From contig JAXIVH010000014.1 of NCBI GenBank assembly GCA_036785325.1, positions 5,444,414 to 5,508,413 on the forward strand: 64,000 bases of DNA, read 5' to 3'. This DNA comes from Urophycis tenuis. Lineage: Eukaryota; Chordata; Actinopteri; Gadiformes; Phycidae. A model generated the notes under the pieces. That model worked only from the letters and a program-made list of their open reading frames with translations, was not told the DNA's origin and searched no databases. The position numbers and the translations under genes were made by a program. Position 1 is the first letter of the stretch. Each line of letters begins with the position of its first letter. This document shows, one piece after another, positions 46,743-59,278 of this stretch.

Positions 46743-47764
46743 GCGCGGATGTGTGTGTGTGTGTACACAAGACACGGCTTCCAAGGTGACAGAGCGGGGC
46801 AGCACATGCCGTGGTTGAAAATAGGCCGGCGGACCGCAGCACGTGTGCTCCTGCGGGGATGCCGGGTCACCGGAGGCCCCTTTAAAAAACCCGGTCCGGT
46901 CGGAAGAAATGATGTGCCTGATTGAAATAGCAGCGTAAAAACAGAGAGGGCTCCAGGAGCCTGCTCTAGTCCTTCAAAAACAGACACACTCTGCGGGGAA
47001 AGACACAAAATAAACAAATTTCCTTTTGGGGGAAGGATGGGTGGAAGCCGGCGGCGTTGGCTGCTCTCGTGGCTCTCGCCCATGAAACCTTAATGGAGAA
47101 ATCAAAAGGGAAGCCTCGCGACGTCTTACTTAATAAGAGTGCTGGGGGGGGCCTCGGGGGTCAGAAAGTACGTCTTTCCTTACCGGGGAGGCTGTCCAGC
47201 TGCCTGGTGAGCGCGGCCACAACCACGTCGTTCTCCACGATGTAGGCCATCTCGTCCTGCAGGTTCTCCTTATCGAACGTAATCAGGGCATCCGAGCAGG
47301 CATCCCAAACCTAAATGAGAGGCCAATTATCCCCGCGGTCACACACACACTCTGTCCTTATATTCTGCCCCTCTTCCCTATATATAGCGCGGGGGACCAA
47401 AAAGCTGCACCGGCTCATTGAACTGAACACATCAAAGAGGCTGCTTTTTGGGAGGCCGGGCGAGAGGCGGCCCCCCGGGATAACATCTCTCGCTGACGCC
47501 AGGTCGCCAATACTACGGCGACCAGGAACCCACCGCGGCCAGCGGACTCTGGTGTTTTGATGTGGACATGTTTTGAGTTGTGACACGGTTTCTCAGAAAC
47601 ACAAATGCAAAAAAAACAACCCTAAAAAAAAAACCAAGGGGGGCCCTATTTGTGAACATCACAGTAAAAATGTTATGAATCCACAAACGAAGAGAGGGGC
47701 ACGATTAGCTTGTCATTTCAAATGTATGTCAGTTCAATGCCGAAGACACTAAATGATTTGAACC

Positions 47765-47848
<84 letters not shown>

Positions 47849-50800
47849 GTTGTGGGTGTGGGTTGTTTGTACAAGACTAATCCACTCATGGCCTGTAACT
47901 ATAGCGACAGACCCCATCATTCTGCAGCAATATGGTGCCACACTCCTTTTTTCCAGCGTGCCATAAAGCGGGGGGGGGGTATGCCCTCCAGAAAACCACT
48001 AATGGCAGTGGGTTCGCAACCTGCGATAAGTGGTTAGGGGGAAAAAAAAAAGATTTATTGTCAGAAGCCGCAGAATTCTTCATTTTGCGTGAAAAAAAAA
48101 AATCCCACTTCTCTGAAAAAAAAAAAAAATCTAACTTTGTCAGCGCAGAGCTATTTATTTATTCTAAAGAGAACCTACAGATTCCTCATGGCGAGGTCCA
48201 GTGAAAAGGAATGTGTGATTAACATAATGAACATCTTCTTTCTCATGTGGGATATAAATGTAGAGTCGCCTTGTGTTTACTACGTGCGGGACAGTAAGAA
48301 GTGTGTGGGGGGGGGGGGGGGGGGGGTAGCAACGCCAGCAATTTGCCGGCGTTGCGTTGCAGGAACCTAATTCCACGTTGTCTTTAATTCCTACCAGCGC
48401 CCAACAGCGCGGGGCACAACATGGCGACGGCCGGGGGCCAAATTGGCGGTGGCGCGGGGTAAGGAATTATGGGAGAGAGGTATATCACCATAATCACCGT
48501 ACGGCACTCCGTGTAGACATCCTGTGCCAAGAGAGAGAGAGCGAGAGAGAGAGCGAGAGAGAGAGAGTGAGAGAGAGAGCGAGCAAGAGAGAGCGAGAGA
48601 GCGAGAAGGCCTCGCGGTCGAGTGTTTGGTACGGGCCGGCCACATCTTAGGTGGGGGACGGAGCGATCCTGCCGCCACGGCTGTTAAAATAGGTCTCTGA
48701 GCTCCAGATAACCGCCTCGGGGAATCTTTTATCTCTGGCCCGACTTTCACATGAATCCTCGTAATTAGAAGACGCAAACGGGGGGGGGGGGGGGGGGGGT
48801 GAGCTCCAAAATCCAAAAAAGATTTATTTTTCATAACAAACATGATTTCGATAAATAAACACCGGTATGCTGTGGTCCTAAATGAGAGACAGAGAGAGAG
48901 GGCTATGTGCAATGCCAGGGTACAGTCTTTTATTTAAATAACCCAAGTTGTCCTCTGGGGCTCAAAAGTGCCATGTTGCTGGCATTTGCATCGCCGCACA
49001 ATATCAATCTGAGAAGAAGAAGAATTACGCGCATGCCAGCGCAAACCGCATGCAATGTAAATGCAAACAATTATAAACCTCAGCAAAATAGCAGCATGCT
49101 ACTAAACTGATTGTGAGTGGTTGATTTAATGGCAGACATTTTCTTCTTAAGAATGCACACATGGCATTACACAAAAAAAAAAGAATATGATACTGCTAAA
49201 AATAGCTTACAGGAAAAGTCTTGTTTTAGAAGCACTCACTTATCTCTCTTGTACCGAATTATCTTTAGTGTTTGTGGACGAATTTAACGGAAAACACGAA
49301 CGGCTAGTGTTTAACAAGTGACCTTGTTGCTTTCGGATCAGATTTTGTTTTAGAACCGAGTTTACTTGACATCAGCAGCGGTTTAAGCCCCGCTGTTCAA
49401 AATAGTCTTTACTGTATCAAACATGTCATCAAACCACAGCCACACCTAGCACCCATGAACCTACCAACATCTCAATTATGCTATATCCCTGGATTTAGAT
49501 TAGTTTAAAATATCACAGCAACACAAATACTGGCTTATATTTTTTGAACAATAGAAGAAGAAGAAAGAAAGAAGAATTACTCATTTGATCCCGTGAGGGA
49601 AATTTGGTCTTCTGCATTTAACCCAATCGTGAATTAGTGACACACTCAGTGATGGTGAAGCACACAGTGAGGTGAAGCACACACTTAAACCCGATGCAGT
49701 GAGCTGCCTGCAACAGCGGCGCTCGGGGAGCAGTGAGGGGTTAGGTGCCTTGCTCAAGGGCACTTCAGCCATGCGCACTGGTCGGGGTTCGAACCAGCCA
49801 CCATCCGGTTACAAATCCGAAGCCCTAACCAGTAGGCCGCGGCTGCCCCCCAAGGGGAGGGGGGTGAGGGGATCGGTTCTCTGCTTTTGACCCATCCTAT
49901 ATCACATAGGAGCAGTGGGCAGCCGTGGTCAGCGTCCGGGGAGCAAGTTGGGGTTCAGTGTCTTCCTCAAGGACACTTCAACTGCGGACAGTTGGAGGAG
50001 GGAATCGAACCGCCGACCCTACGGTTAGAGGACGACCCTCTCTACCTACTGAGCTACTGCCGCCCTAGGGGAGGGGATCGGTTCTCTGCTTTTGACCCAT
50101 CCTATATCACATAGGAGCAGTGGGCAGCCATGTTCAGCGCCCGGGGAGCAAGTTGGGGTTCAGTGTCGTCCTCATGACACTACGACATGCAGACAGTTGG
50201 AGGAGGGAATCGAACCGCCGACCCTACGATTAGTGGACGACCCGCTCTACCCACTGAGCTACTGCCGCCCCCAAAGCTACATGTATGATACAATATGATA
50301 ATTTATTAACAAATAAGAAATTATGCAAGGACATAGCTTGTGGCAGCTGTTTGAGACCACTGCGTTACATTCTCCTGATAATGAATAATGAATAGATTTG
50401 ATTAGGTTGAACTGTTTTTGCTTAATTCAAAACGGAGCCTTCATGTAAAGCACTGTATAACCAGAAGTGACATACCTGCATCTTCTGATAGGGTTTGCAC
50501 CTCATTTTCGTAATGTGATCCCATGCTCCAATGCCTGCAGGTACAACACATGTAGCTTTGTTTCACACAAATCTAGTCTTTTTAGCCAAAGGCTATCATA
50601 TTTAATTGAAGACAAAACAAACGCATGTGACTGAAAAAGGATCCAGGAAGTTCAGAAACTAACACAGACATAGAGGAAACCAATAACCTTGGTTTCCTCT
50701 ATGCCTGCTATGGTTATGGAGTCTGCTTTAAAGAAGGCTGTTTCGTCACTTCAAATCCTTTTTCAATTTTACAGAGAAATCAATGCATTACTCATTCAAA

Positions 50801-52099
50801 ATCTTGAATGGAGGGGAGGCAGAATTAGGAATCATTAAATGAAACACACACACGCACACACACATAACACAAGACAACATGAGACAGCATTCATAGCATC
50901 TTACATCTGCATACATTTACAAGTAATTCATATGGGACAAAACTGAGCTCTGATCCTTCAGACGTTGACGGGGTCATGCAAAAGGGACAACACACCTGGT
51001 CAGCATTACATGATGGGAGCACAAACAGGTTGATATCATTGGTTACAATGTTCAGCCTGCTAGAAGAGACAAACACAAAATCCTAAGTACCCAAAGCTGT
51101 AACAAAGGTTATGTGGCTTAGATTTGGATCAGAGTGGCCAACTTGCCCTACTTTGTTGAAAAATAGGACTACATCTAACTCAATAATGTCTTTCAATGTG
51201 ACAAGGAAAAGCACCATCCATAACCCACCTGACGCTGTCACCACACCTGTTCCCTGCTAATTCTACAGTGGCCAGACAGTGACTGACCCCTGCCTATGTT
51301 GTGAGAGCTATTTAGCCTATATAAATGCTTAACCACAACCTCAGAATCAAATTTTTCCTGCATTGACATGAAGGTTACTTTTTTTGTCATGTATCAATGA
51401 CGCATGATGAATCCAGAGCAGTTTACGGTGACTGCAGATCATCTGATCAATAAACGACCAGGTATGTGACCAGGTGACACTGAGGCAATTGAGGTGCCAA
51501 TAGTGTTTCAGCTGGGAATCAAAACACCAAAACCACTTGATTGATATACTTATATATTAGATATATAAGTAGATATACAAGTATATCAGTATATTCAACA
51601 TATTTGTGTTCATAAGCTGTGAAATACCGTACTGTTGAGGAGGGTGGCAGAGCCGGGGCTGATGGAGCTCACTCTGGTGCTGTAGGTGTCAGGAGCTCTG
51701 TCCATCACCTTCTTGTGGCCTGCCTCGAGCAGTAAAATCTTCCTTCCCTCTAGGTTGGGCTCAATGCCTTTAAGTGGAGGGAGGATTGAAACAGAAGTGA
51801 TGAGACATTCAACCAGTAACGAATAATGTACTTGTTGTGCTATTAAAAGGCTATGAGACAAACAGACACACAGATAAATTATTAGTACACAAGACAACGT
51901 AAAGAGTGCATCATTCACCTAAGGAACAAGCCATGGCGGACCCAACCATCCCTCCTCCGGATATAATGACATCATAAACATTGTTGTCTCCGGTGTCGGT
52001 ACACACTGCTCGTCGACTGATGATGTCACTGACAGAAGACAGTTGTCGTAATTTGGCTATCTTATTTAGGACCAACGCCGCTTTTTTTATACTATGCAT
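40765..52099 (-). CDS. coq6: Ubiquinone biosynthesis monooxygenase COQ6, mitochondrial
   Basis: Twelve minus-strand exons: 51919-52099, 51633-51767, 50476-50534, 47184-47310, 45460-45590, 45205-45312, 44519-44577, 44032-44139, 42630-42832, 42066-42181, 41474-41640, 40765-40794. The sum is 1424 nt, 4 short of a 475-aa frame. A basic presequence is followed by the FAD-binding motif VIISGGGMVGSAMACSLG, the GADGPNSMVRR motif and the second flavin motif LIGDAAHRVHPLAGQGANLG. The C-terminus is EQIISFASK. COQ6 hydroxylates the C5 position of the coenzyme Q ring on the matrix side of the inner membrane, in the COQ synthome. Exon 7 reads PTENNVAW in one frame and FLPTGPIAMLP in another, and needs four more bases to match the family. 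All other exons are intact. Introns are packed with microsatellites and SINEs. Exons 9 and 10 are strongly GC-rich. Confidence 0.93.
41267..41299 (+). repeat. Poly-G tract in coq6 intron 11
   Basis: About 28 consecutive G, read as poly-C in the coq6 transcript. A second run of about 21 G lies at 41441-41461, just beside exon 11. Confidence 0.9.
42838..42861 (+). repeat. Poly-G tract beside the coq6 exon 9 acceptor
   Basis: About 23 G on the plus strand, hence a C tract in the transcript, directly upstream of the CAG acceptor. A GA-rich stretch with GAGAGA blocks follows to about 43015. Confidence 0.85.
44143..44356 (+). repeat. (CA)n/(CACG)n microsatellite in coq6 intron 7
   Basis: About 210 bases of CA repeat with frequent CG variants, only a few bases from the acceptor of coq6 exon 8. 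Confidence 0.95.
45617..45764 (+). repeat. (CA)n/(CAGA)n microsatellite in coq6 intron 4
   Basis: CA repeat with an inner block of seven ACAGAC units (about 45657-45691), starting within 30 bases of the exon 5 acceptor. Confidence 0.95.
47766..47850 (+). repeat. (TG)n microsatellite in coq6 intron 3
   Basis: About 55 bases of pure TG, a short TATATG interruption, then more TG. The same intron also has G runs at about 48307-48326 and 48780-48799 and a GAGA/GAGC tract at 48533-48606. Confidence 0.95.
49574..49856 (-). mobile_element. tRNA-derived SINE (copy 1) in coq6 intron 3
   Basis: Read on the minus strand, a tRNA-like head has an A-box-like GGCCTACTGGTTAGGGC and a B-box GGTTCGAACCC. A body with CCTTGAGCAAGGCACCTAAC follows, then the fish SINE tail AAATTTCCCTCACGGGATCA. 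All three SINEs here share one orientation, the same as coq6. Confidence 0.75.
49860..50070 (-). mobile_element. tRNA-derived SINE (copy 2), first unit of a 205-bp tandem pair
   Basis: On the minus strand the head reads GGGCGGCAGTAGCTCAGTAG with a B-box GGTTCGATTCC, followed by CACTGAACCCCAACTTGC and a tail ending in CCCCTC. It differs from copy 1 in head and body, so it belongs to another SINE family. Confidence 0.75.
50071..50275 (-). mobile_element. tRNA-derived SINE (copy 3), second unit of the tandem pair
   Basis: It repeats copy 2 almost base for base with a period of 205 bp (the shared GATCGGTTCTCTGC starts at 49871 and 50076). Scattered substitutions separate the two units. Its tRNA-like head, AGCTCAGTGGGTAGAGCGGG, has the more canonical A-box. 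Confidence 0.75.
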
Positions 52100-52970
52100 T
52101 ATGGTCTCAACGCGCAGTTTAAGATGTGTCCGACATCTGAAATAAGTCCCAACGTAAAGAGAGTTTTAGACAAATGTTTCTGGCGTTTCTCCTTGAATCT
52201 GTCCTATTAATACCCGATAATAACCTTCTATAATCCTGCCATGTTGTGTTGACATTCGCAGGAGTGCAATGCTTGAGGAAGTACTTCCTGTAACTGTTAT
52301 CCAATCAGAAAAGCGTCTCTTGCACCTGTAGTACTGGATTTGTCCACATGTGGTGCTAAAGTCAAGCTGAGGGAGAATGTCATTATCAAGTCCTACGGTC
52401 CTTACTTGCTTTCTTTCTATTTTTACTCCGACTGTTGGAACAATGCCACCAATGCAAGACACCTTTAGGCAATAATTATCTTTCCTAATCTAGAAACGAG
52501 TATGTGAACTGTTGATTGCGCTGGAGCGTTTCCTATCCGATACACAGGTTGGTTGGCTATCGTATTGCTTTTGTTTTAACTTTTGAAATAATTATTCGGT
52601 TCGATGTTGTTAATTTGACAAAACTTCAATATGCAATGTAAACTATTTATACATCCACCCTGCCTTTGTTGGATAAACTTTCTGCCACATTTGCAATGTT
52701 GAGGAAGCAGATATTGTCACCATGGTAACCAGCCTGCTTGGTTGAGCTCTGCTTTGCACTCTCGTGCTGGTATACAGTAGAATGGTATCCATGCTTGGTG
52801 TGGCCAAATTAAATTATACTGCAAATATAACTAAACGTTAATTTAGTTAGTGCTTATTTCCATGTATCTATCAACAACTTTACTATTCCAATGTTTGATA
52901 CATTTTTGGTAGCTATCTATATATATATTTTTATTTTCATTAACACATTTATTTTTTTCTCCCTACTAGT
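52100..52970. promoter_or_regulatory. Divergent coq6/fam161b intergenic region
   Basis: The start codons of coq6 and fam161b face away from each other across 871 bp. An acceptor (TACTAG) ends at 52969, one base before the fam161b ATG, so fam161b has at least one non-coding 5' exon in this interval. An ATTGG/CCAAT-type box (ATCCAATCAG) occurs near 52302. Use as a shared promoter is likely but inferred. Confidence 0.5.
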
Positions 52971-54114
52971 ATGCCCAAGACAAATACAACCACATCCAAA
53001 CTAGAGGCCATGTTGGTGGAGGGACTTAAAGCAGATCAAAACTTCCAGGAGAAGCTGAAGGCCCTGAAAGATGCCCACCTGAAGCAGCTGCAGCAGACAG
53101 AGAGGAGGCAGTGTGAGGAACTGGAGAAGAGGATTCACAGAGACTCCCTGCTTTCAACAGACAAGCAGGATAGGTCTGAGGAAAGCCTCAACTTAGACAT
53201 GATCTTCAATCAATCAAGGTAACAAACAACAGCGACACATTGAGATTTCTTTTTAATTAGTGTTTTTGTGATGTATTAATGTCAAATGCATTTTTGAATT
53301 CTTCCAAGAGTATTTTAAATTGTGTTGCTGGCTCAGCTTCTAGCCTTTGCTCCTATGTTACGTATGTCTCTCTCTCTTTGAACCCACTTTCCTGCCTCTC
53401 TCCAGTGTGCTGTCTATAGCGGCGCAAACCCCCATACAACGTCATTAAAGAAGTTGTTTTTCTGTGTGTGTGTGACAGTCTAAGGAGATCTAGCTCTACG
53501 TCAGCCCTGGTCTCAGGCAAGGGGCCTCCTCGAGACGACCGACCGTTACCCACAAGACCTTCCCGGTCCTCGCCCGCCCGGGTCACCTTCCTGAGCGACG
53601 CCATTCCTGGCGAGGCGCATCCCAGACCGCTGGCACCCGCGTCCGTCACGACGTCCTCTCAGGCACTCAAAGAGCTGGAGTCGGAGGCCGAGTGCCAGAA
53701 GAAGTTCCGCGCCCTCCCGGTGCCGAGCCACGTGAGCCTGCCGCTCTACCACCGAATGGTCCGGCTGGGGGAGACGCGGAGGAAGCGGTGCCTGGACCAG
53801 AGGAAGGACTTCCTGCTCTCCACGCAGAAGCCCTTTGGCTTCCAGGAGAGGGAGAGAGAGAGGAGAGAGAAGCTGATGGCCATGCTGAGTCAAGTCGCGC
53901 CGCCGCCGCGGCAAACGTCCACACAGACGACCGTGACGCCGTCCGCCGCCGCCGCCGCCGCCGCCGCCGTTAAGGCTGTCGCTTCGGTTGAAGAAGTAAA
54001 GGAGCCTGTAGCGTCTCATCCCGGCAAAGGTGAGCGGATGCTGGATTGAGTCTTTGAGTGATTGCAGTTGGTTTATTTAAAGCTACATTGTTTTCTCCCC
54101 AATTTTTTTATGTG

Positions 54115-54153
<39 letters not shown>

Positions 54154-55769
54154 TTATCAGTTAAGAGACACACTTATTTAAAGATATGATAAAGGAGTGG
54201 GAAGGGGCTAGCTATCTTGTTAGTACAGTATGTCTAGACTGTGTGTACAGAGTGTATTGAAGCCAACCACCATGCATACTCCTCAGCAGTGACTCCACAC
54301 GTGTTGCAATGCTGTTGTCTTTTAGATGAGGAGCTACGTAAAAAGATCAGCAGCCGCCCCCAACGTGAGACCACAAAGAGCTGCACAGCGCCCCCCGGGA
54401 CCAGAAACCCGGTTTCGGTCCAACAAAGCGGCTCCAACAAACCCCGTTGCTCGGTGCAGACCAGAAAGCAAATGCTGGCTTTCCTGGACGAGAAACCGAG
54501 CTTCAAGCCCAGAATCAGCCAGCAGGTCCCTGATTTCAGCGCCCGACACAAGGCCTTTCAGACTGAGGCGCTGAGGAAAGCGGCGAGGAAAGACTCCACC
54601 AAGTGTCAGCCCTTCCATCTGCGGACATCGGCGCTCTCCATCAGACAGAGCGCGGCCAAGCCAGCTAACGCAGCGGTGTGAAAGCTCTGAGACTGTCTCA
54701 GAAATCAGAAGTTTCACATCATTTTTATGCTCATTTGTAAACACGCGCTTTGTTATAAAAACGCTGTTCTCGTGTTTTAGGAACCCAAAGTAATAAACCA
54801 TCTGAGGAAGAGCAAGTCCTTCGGGTGCTTGACCTCGCTGTCGACAGAGACCCTCCCCACGTACATCAGCGACGCCACGAGGAAGCGTGGCGCGGCCATC
54901 AGGTAGAGAACAATGGCGCGCGTTGATTTACATGTGATACCATGAACACGGCTCTATTCACCGAACCGCCGCGCGTTTCTCTTGTGTTTCTCACGCTCGC
55001 CTTCCCCAGAAAGACATCGGAGATGAACGAGAACAAGAAAGGCCAGAGCGCCGATTGGATGCGGTCCTTCCACATGAGGTCCCAAGCGATGCAGAAGACG
55101 GTCGCCGTGCGCGCAAAGGTCACCGACCCCCACAGCAGCCTCAAGGACGTGTCTCACGAGCAGCTGCGGCGACACCGGTGGGTGAGGCCTGAGCCCTGGG
55201 TCCGTACGGCACTGAGTGTGAGGAGAGATGAGCCTCTCCATCACTCAGTGAAGTTGCATTGAATATCTGCTGTCGTTGAACGCAAAGGGAGGCGGACCGG
55301 CAGAGGGTGACGGAGTACACGAAGGAACTGCGGGACATGAGGGAGCGAGTCTCACAGAGGCCTTACCTGTTTGAACAGGTGAAACAGGTAAGACACGCCT
55401 GGTCATTGAAAAGTGTCTTTTTGTGTGGTACGTTACAGTCTCAGCTACAGGTCTGGGGGGGGGGGGTTGACTCCCAGACAGAAAGGTTCTGGTTTCTGGT
55501 TTCCGTACCCAGATAATATCCCTCATATATCTTGCTCAGGGATGCCTGAGCAAGATGCCTCATTCCCACCTGCTCATTAACAACATGCAGCTGAAGGAGA
55601 TGGTTGATGTAAGCAGTCAATGGTACGCTCTGTGGTTTTCTAATCATTTTGACTTTGTTTTATCCAGAAACATGCCAAGGCTCAAGTAGAACAGTCATAC
55701 AGGAAGAAGCTTGAAGCGGCCGGTCTGAATGAACGCTTTGTCGAAGCGACATCTTTATCGACACGTTGA
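52971..55769 (+). CDS. fam161b: FAM161B, centrosomal/ciliary UPF0564 family protein
   Basis: Seven coding exons (52971-53218, 53479-54029, 54326-54675, 54781-54902, 55010-55177, 55288-55387, 55668-55769) join in phase to 546 aa. The N-terminal 80 residues are a charged coiled coil. Exon 2 carries the family box HVSLPLYHRMVRLGETRRK and KPFGFQERERERREK. Exon 3 has KPSFKPRISQQVPDF and later FQTEALRKAARK. The C-terminal exons are helical and basic. FAM161 proteins bind microtubules and sit at centrosomes and ciliary bases; the paralogue FAM161A causes retinitis pigmentosa when lost, while FAM161B is less studied. A pure (GCC)8 run at 53945-53968 encodes eight alanines and may vary in length. The frame is intact throughout, unlike the next gene. 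Confidence 0.93.
54117..54153 (+). repeat. (ATT)n microsatellite in fam161b intron 2
   Basis: About twelve pure ATT units. Confidence 0.95.
55471..55615 (+). mobile_element. Degraded SINE-like repeat in fam161b intron 6
   Basis: Shares TTGACTCCC, AAAGGTTC, GAGCAAGATGCCT and a CTGCTCA..ACATGCA pattern with the better copy at 57605-57790. The middle of the head is rearranged. Confidence 0.5.
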
Positions 55770-56300
55770 CGACGGAGACGTTCGAATACTGCAGTGCACC
55801 CAAAGAGGCAGCACAGGCCCTCGGCAGCGAAGCGGCCGTCGTGATGAGGTGCATGGCCTGAAACACACTGGACTTTCCTTTCACACACACACACAAAAAA
55901 CATTGAGCCCACTTGTTTCAAAGCGGGTATTTTGGACATTTTTTTCTGTAAAACAGCTTGTTGTACCACTGCGTACGGGGAAATACACAAATAGCACCCA
56001 GCTCAGGGCAGCCAAGGACTTTGTGTGCCTCCGTCATGTTAATGTTACATTACATAATACTACAAGTCTGCCCCACAGACTATGGTCAAGACACGCAGCA
56101 TTCTGTAGCCAAGTCAAAGTTTGATGTAATTACACTATAGACATCTTGGAACCAAACATGTCTGATTTAGGGTAGGAAAATGTAGACGAGGGGTTAGCAA
56201 ATTGAAGACAGCGATTAAAGAAGCGTGAAAATCAAGGGGGAAGTAATGGCATGATCAAACAAGGGTTCAGGCCGCCTTGATTCCTGTGGCCGTGTCTGCA
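55770..56300. other. fam161b 3' flank up to the assembly gap
   Basis: Non-coding; no supported exon. No strong AATAAA is seen close to the fam161b stop, so the 3' end is undetermined. Confidence 0.4.
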
Positions 56301-56500
56301 NNNNNNNNNNNNNNNNNNNNNNNNNNNNNNNNNNNNNNNNNNNNNNNNNNNNNNNNNNNNNNNNNNNNNNNNNNNNNNNNNNNNNNNNNNNNNNNNNNNN
56401 NNNNNNNNNNNNNNNNNNNNNNNNNNNNNNNNNNNNNNNNNNNNNNNNNNNNNNNNNNNNNNNNNNNNNNNNNNNNNNNNNNNNNNNNNNNNNNNNNNNN
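56301..56500. other. Assembly gap of 200 N
   Basis: Exactly 200 N, a conventional placeholder length that says nothing about true size. The remaining tmem63c exons are expected on the minus strand between fam161b and 57244 but are not in the visible sequence. The real gap is therefore probably many kilobases, or the join is wrong. Confidence 0.98.
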
Positions 56501-57243
56501 CCCCTACCCGACATAGCCCCAGGCCGGGTCAAACGTGTAGGCTGAAGCCCGCGTGACGTAATGATAGCTAAGGGGTTATAGCATCACGCGCCCCGGACGC
56601 GTCCGTCCTCCTGATAAACGCGTGCTTAGCAGCACGTGCCTCATCACAGAGTAGAACCGTGCCAAACACTGCGGTCGCCCGGACAACCCAGGCCAGCCGG
56701 GGGGGGGGGGGGGTGTGTGGGGGGGTGTGGGGGGGCGGCGGCTCTGGAAAAAGGCCGGTCTCATAAATGGAAAGAAAACCAAAGAAACAAGGACAAAAAA
56801 CACACACACACACACAGAGGAGGTGAACACTGGTCGCACAGGAGCCCACACATCGAGAACCCACCCGGAGAGGGGTTCGCCATTTCCAGGGATCCCTGTG
56901 CAGGTCACTCGCACGCGGGGGCTAAAAACAGACGGCTCCCAAAAACTCCCAAAAAATAACACCGCGGGAAAACCACGGTGGAAGACATTCTTCCTTACGG
57001 GGCCTAAATTTGGCCGAGCGTAGACAGTCTCCGGCAAGTGCAAATATTCAAAAGGAGGCGGTGGCACCAGCGGTCCCGTTGAGGCCAGACTGGTTTGTTT
57101 TGCTTGCTAGTGAGATATAACGCAGTTGGCATGTGATTATGACATCAGCTTTGAAGAGAAAGCCCGACAAGAAAAAAAGAAAAGAAGAAGAGGGGACTGG
57201 GAGGGTGCCACAATTAAATGGCCAATTTCTTAGAGCTACTTAC
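56501..57243. other. Probable tmem63c intron, left of the last visible exon
   Basis: No exon of the next expected tmem63c segment is visible. A G-rich run (about 56699-56735) and a short CA repeat occur. Minus-strand open frames here are proline-rich low-complexity artefacts. Confidence 0.4.
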
Positions 57244-58963
57244 TTCATATGGCAAAGTGATGCAAGCCACGAGCAGAAGCCCTGCGAGAGGGAGGGAGAC
57301 ATGTTTACCATTCGTTGCATTACTTCATATGAAGACCTAAACTGTGGCACATATGCAATTTGGATACCATCTGGATAATAGCTGCCGCGCACTATTTACA
57401 TAAGGAGAATTTCCCCGGAGAGAGATGACATCATAATAGGTCTAGTCTAGGGCCTTAGAGGTTTTTCATGCTGCCACAGCCTCTGGGAAGGCCCGTTGAC
57501 TCTCTGTCCTGCGCCACTGTTAACACAAAGACATGACATCATCCAGTGTCACTAAGGTGCCCTGCAGTCAAACGAGGAACAGTTGAGTCAGAAGGAAATC
57601 AACGGGTTTGGGTGTGTTTTGACTCCCGGACTAAAGGTTCCGGGTTTGAAAACCCCAATGTCCCGGTGGACTAGCGGCACGCATCCTTGAGCAAGATGCC
57701 TAAACCTAAACCCTGCTTGCTCACTAGTGACATGCATCTAAACTCACCGCAAGTCCCTGTTCATGCTATGTGATTTTACGACAGTGTGCCGTCATGTGAT
57801 ATTTGTCTTAAATGGGGAATCATTGCAGGGAACACACCAGGCGTGGCGTTCCTGTTTGTTCACAGTAATAGCGCGAGCTCACCATGTCCTTGACCTCAGA
57901 CTCAGACGGGCTGGACTCTGAGGAGACTTCTCCTTCTCGCTCGGTTCTCATAAAACAGGATGTAAGACTAAAGGGGGGGGGGGGGGGGGGGGGGGGAGGA
58001 GTAATGCATCAAAACCAGTCATCATGGTTATAGAGACAGGGCGTTAGTCCAGACATGCATGCACTGTTCTATGCAGGAGATTGATAACAAGAAAACATCA
58101 TAATAATATTACATATACAAATATGAATATGAGTTTATATAATCAACTATTGTGGAACAGCCAGAACAGTGGAGTTGCCAAGAACATTCTGATCACTAAC
58201 AGGCTTATAGAGCAGGCTGAAGGGTGAAATTAAAATAATTGCAAATATCTCAATATATTTCAGCAGCAAATGAGTTTTCCCTCGGCCTAAACTGAGCTGT
58301 GTTAAATCAGTCTCATACATCTCAATTAGTGACACCCCACGCTAAGCCAAACACACAGATGCGAGGATCCCTAGGGCTGCTATGAAGCTGCTGCCGGCCG
58401 GTCAGGTACAATGAATAAATTCTGCGTTCACACTGTGGCGTGCTCCCGAACAAACACAGAGGCAATCTGACTGCAAATTTATCTGCGCCGCTGGCTAGAA
58501 CTCAGCAACAGGCATTGATGTTACGTTTATGCATCTATTGAATGGGTTGGCGTGTGTAGGTTGGCAGTGTCGACTAATTGCATGAATACAGATGGATGAA
58601 CCCCAAGACACAGGCCTAGGCAGTGGCTTTTGACCAACACGCAGTAAAACCTAAACTATAAAAAAAATTGACATTCCTAGTATATTTGAATAGCTCAGCA
58701 CTACTGTGAATACCAGGAGAGGGGGCCAGAGGTAACAGCAAGCGAATCAAAGTAATTCACATCAATGGCAATTAGGGCTCCATCTGATTGTTGCCTTGAC
58801 CCAGAGACTGACAGGCATCTTATTTGATCAGGGTCCACTCGGATAACAAGCCGGAGGTACTACCTGTCATTCTCATCAGCAGAGCCAGCCGCCCGTTAAT
58901 CCCATGCAGCCTTCCTCAGACATGAGAAGATCAGCAAAAGGAACTGACACACACACAATAAGA

Positions 58964-59023
<60 letters not shown>

Positions 59024-59100
59024 AAGACAAACGCACACACACACACACACACAATAAGACAAACACACAACACACACACACACACACACACACAATAAGA

Positions 59101-59162
<62 letters not shown>

Positions 59163-59191
59163 AAGACACCACACACACAACACACAAACAG

Positions 59192-59224
<33 letters not shown>

Positions 59225-59243
59225 GATAGACACACATACACAA

Positions 59244-59278
<35 letters not shown>

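Noticed and set aside
49775..50275. Functional tRNA genes suggested by A- and B-box matches
   Set aside because: The boxes lie in SINE heads with mismatched stems and SINE tails, and one unit is tandemly duplicated with its tail.
50891..51076. Minus-strand open frame in coq6 intron 2
   Set aside because: It does not match COQ6 between the flanking exons, which already join perfectly in phase (LLNS to IGAWDH).
56576..57067. 163-codon minus-strand open frame
   Set aside because: Proline-rich and phenylalanine-rich low complexity opposite a G-rich repeat; no similarity to the next expected tmem63c segment.
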